Assembly (NCBI GenBank): GCA_003194525.1
Contig: NBIV01000024.1
Coordinates: forward strand, 310,001 to 374,000
Length of the DNA stretch: 64,000 bases
Source of the DNA: Gracilariopsis chorda
Taxonomy: Eukaryota > Rhodophyta > Florideophyceae > Gracilariales > Gracilariaceae
Direction of reading: 5' to 3'
Part shown: positions 62,623 to 64,000 of the stretch, piece by piece
Numbering within the stretch: position 1 is the first letter of the stretch
Layout of the letters: the number at the start of each line of letters is the position of its first letter
Notes under the pieces: model-generated
Databases searched by the model: none
The model's input: only the letters and a program-made list of their open reading frames with translations
What the model was told of the DNA's origin: nothing
Position numbers and translations under genes: made by a program

Positions 62623-64000
62623 GACGAAAAGAGGCTATGAAAAATGCCAAAGTCCGAGGTTTTGCCCGCACGTCTCGGCCCCGCTCCGTTCAGAGGTTAT
62701 GGTTACAGCGACACGCCTCTCAGAAGGAGAATGTGCACCAAACGGGTATGTGCTGGCGTTTAGAAGTAGACTAGACCTCTGGTAAGTTACGCTAGGCAAG
62801 TCGACAGTGATACGTTCAGTGGGAAGCACAAGAGCTTCCTCAAGCTGGTCGTCGAATGTGGGATCGCGTAGAAGAAGCTTATATAAGCTCGAGTATCTGG
62901 GTAAAAACCTGTACCAAGGGTATCGTTGGTGTTCGGAGCCGAAGTTGAGAGAAGATGTCACTCTCCGGCTTGTGATTCATCCTGCGGTGTGTCCAAGTTG
63001 TACAGTACAACAGTCAACGTGGGAGTTAACGAACGTTTTTTGGAGTAATCGAAAACGATGATAATGCAAGGGTAGCGGAATAGCGGAATCGTTGAAACTG
63101 CAAGCTCCATTGAGGATCCTGGATACAAGGGTAACGGGTTATATGCGATGGCCGCAACGTTGGTGTGGCGTTCTTGCGACGCGTGAAAGTCTTCGGCAAC
63201 CAATAGGGAATACAATAATGGCACTATCTGCCGTCTCTTCTGTCACAAAGCTGACCAAGACACGTTGATACGGACTCCCAAGTTGGAGTACGTAACGTCA
63301 TACGCTTTTCTGAGTCTCCAAAGCGTATGAAGATAGTATACCAAGGGTACCTTTGGTACAGTATGTGGACATCAGGCTTCCTCTGGTATGAACGACATCT
63401 GCGGCAGAAAAAGTCTGTCAGCCACCACCGCAACCTTCACATCTCTGACAGATTCTTCCTGTTTCTCAGTCCGTCCGAGTCGGACGGTCTGACACCAATG
63501 AACGAAGCGTGGTCATTGATGATGAATCATCAACATGGCGCATTCCACTTATCTTTGAAGTTATGATAGTGCATTCCAGCTTCCTTCTGCCATTGCCCAC
63601 CCACACCTCGAGCGTCCTTGCGTTGCATTTCTGATGAAGTCGTTCTGTTTCAGTACCTTTGTCATTCACTCTCTGAAGAAGAGAGGGCCACTCCTTGTGC
63701 TGCTGTGTGAAAGAGTTGGCAGATGCATTTAGTCTACCCTTCATAATCTCAAAAAACGAATGATGTGCCTAGTTCTGCAATGCCAAGCTTTACGGTTGGC
63801 TACTACCCTTCGTAACCTTGAAATGCTGTGAGGAATAGCATGTAACACGAATGGTTCAATATAGACCACAACGCGTTATACTATCCGTCGTGCTGTGACG
63901 AACTTCCTACTGTGGGGCTCAGAGAAGAAAGAAACGAATGCGCCATCTGGCCTGCCTTGCCAACTGAGCCCTCACAACAAGGATAAGTTCATCTCTTCTT
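62623..64000. other. Upstream of the ABC gene: intergenic with several palindromes
   Basis: The ABC promoter should be in the first few hundred bases. Three inverted repeats cluster at 63.3-63.5 kb: CATACGCTTT / AAAGCGTATG (63299-63308 and 63320-63329), TACCAAGGGTACCTTTGGTA (63339-63358, nearly perfect) and CCGTCCGA / TCGGACGG (63471-63487). GTACCAAGGGTA also occurs at 62911. A 92-codon minus frame at 63466-63744 opens with ATG but is not recognised. Confidence 0.45.

Noticed and set aside
63466-63744. Possible BLOC1S1-like exon on the minus strand
   Set aside because: A short segment (LNASANSFTQQHKEW) recalls that family, but the following conserved part does not match, so I do not name it.
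1-64000. tRNA and rRNA genes
   Set aside because: I looked for tRNA arm consensus words and rRNA core sequence on both strands and found none that fold convincingly.

Overview
This is a stretch of eukaryotic nuclear DNA. Only five or six genes look intact: large, single-exon or nearly intron-free, and grouped at the two ends. About 35 kb between them is filled with decayed or recently inserted retroelements. A plastid-type Rieske oxygenase, one short GT-AG intron in about 13 kb of gene sequence, Golgi-type glycosyltransferases, chromovirus-like Ty3/gypsy elements, and a Ty1/copia element with very short LTRs would all suit a compact algal genome. A florideophyte red alga such as Chondrus is my best guess, but this is inference from gene style, not a match.

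Layout. Positions 1-1958 hold the 3' end of an LTR element (family A) with a long open frame on the opposite strand, cut by the window edge. 2.7-5.8 kb is a Crypton-like tyrosine-recombinase element (minus strand), broken by an LTR-like insertion. 6.24-7.04 kb is a 114-bp tandem repeat of seven copies, each able to form two hairpins. 8.0-9.7 kb is a Rieske/non-haem-iron oxygenase of the PAO/Tic55 type. 11.6-17.4 kb carries an unnamed gene (here 'X1', possible double AhpD-like fold) and a type II membrane glycosyltransferase (GT1). 18-28 kb is mostly remnants: a coiled-coil pseudogene, a solo LTR (family B), gypsy gag/protease remnants and an old copia element. 28.3-38.6 kb is a full-length gypsy chromovirus with 538-bp LTRs and an AATCT target duplication. 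Its pol is broken, but it carries an intact 496-codon antisense ORF just inside the 3' LTR. 41.0-42.7 kb is a solo LTR of family A nested in a solo LTR of family B, both with perfect 5-bp target duplications. 45.6-50.9 kb is a minus-strand copia element with about 88-bp LTRs, itself split by another family B solo LTR. 52.2-57.7 kb holds a second glycosyltransferase (GT2) and a second X gene (X2), paralogues of the 11.6-17.4 kb pair. 58.6-62.6 kb is a full ABCB/MDR transporter gene with one 106-bp intron.

The most interesting signals are these. (1) Two different LTR families carry a related antisense protein that starts about 160 bp inside the 3' LTR, and it stays open in a copy whose pol is dead. 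(2) A Crypton-like element has its putative DNA-binding domain in a separate upstream ORF. (3) An X/glycosyltransferase gene pair is duplicated on either side of the transposon block. (4) A minisatellite has units that are double hairpins sharing one loop sequence.

Method limits: all calls come from reading translated frames and repeats by eye. No database search or alignment program was run, so family names marked as inference need profile searches.
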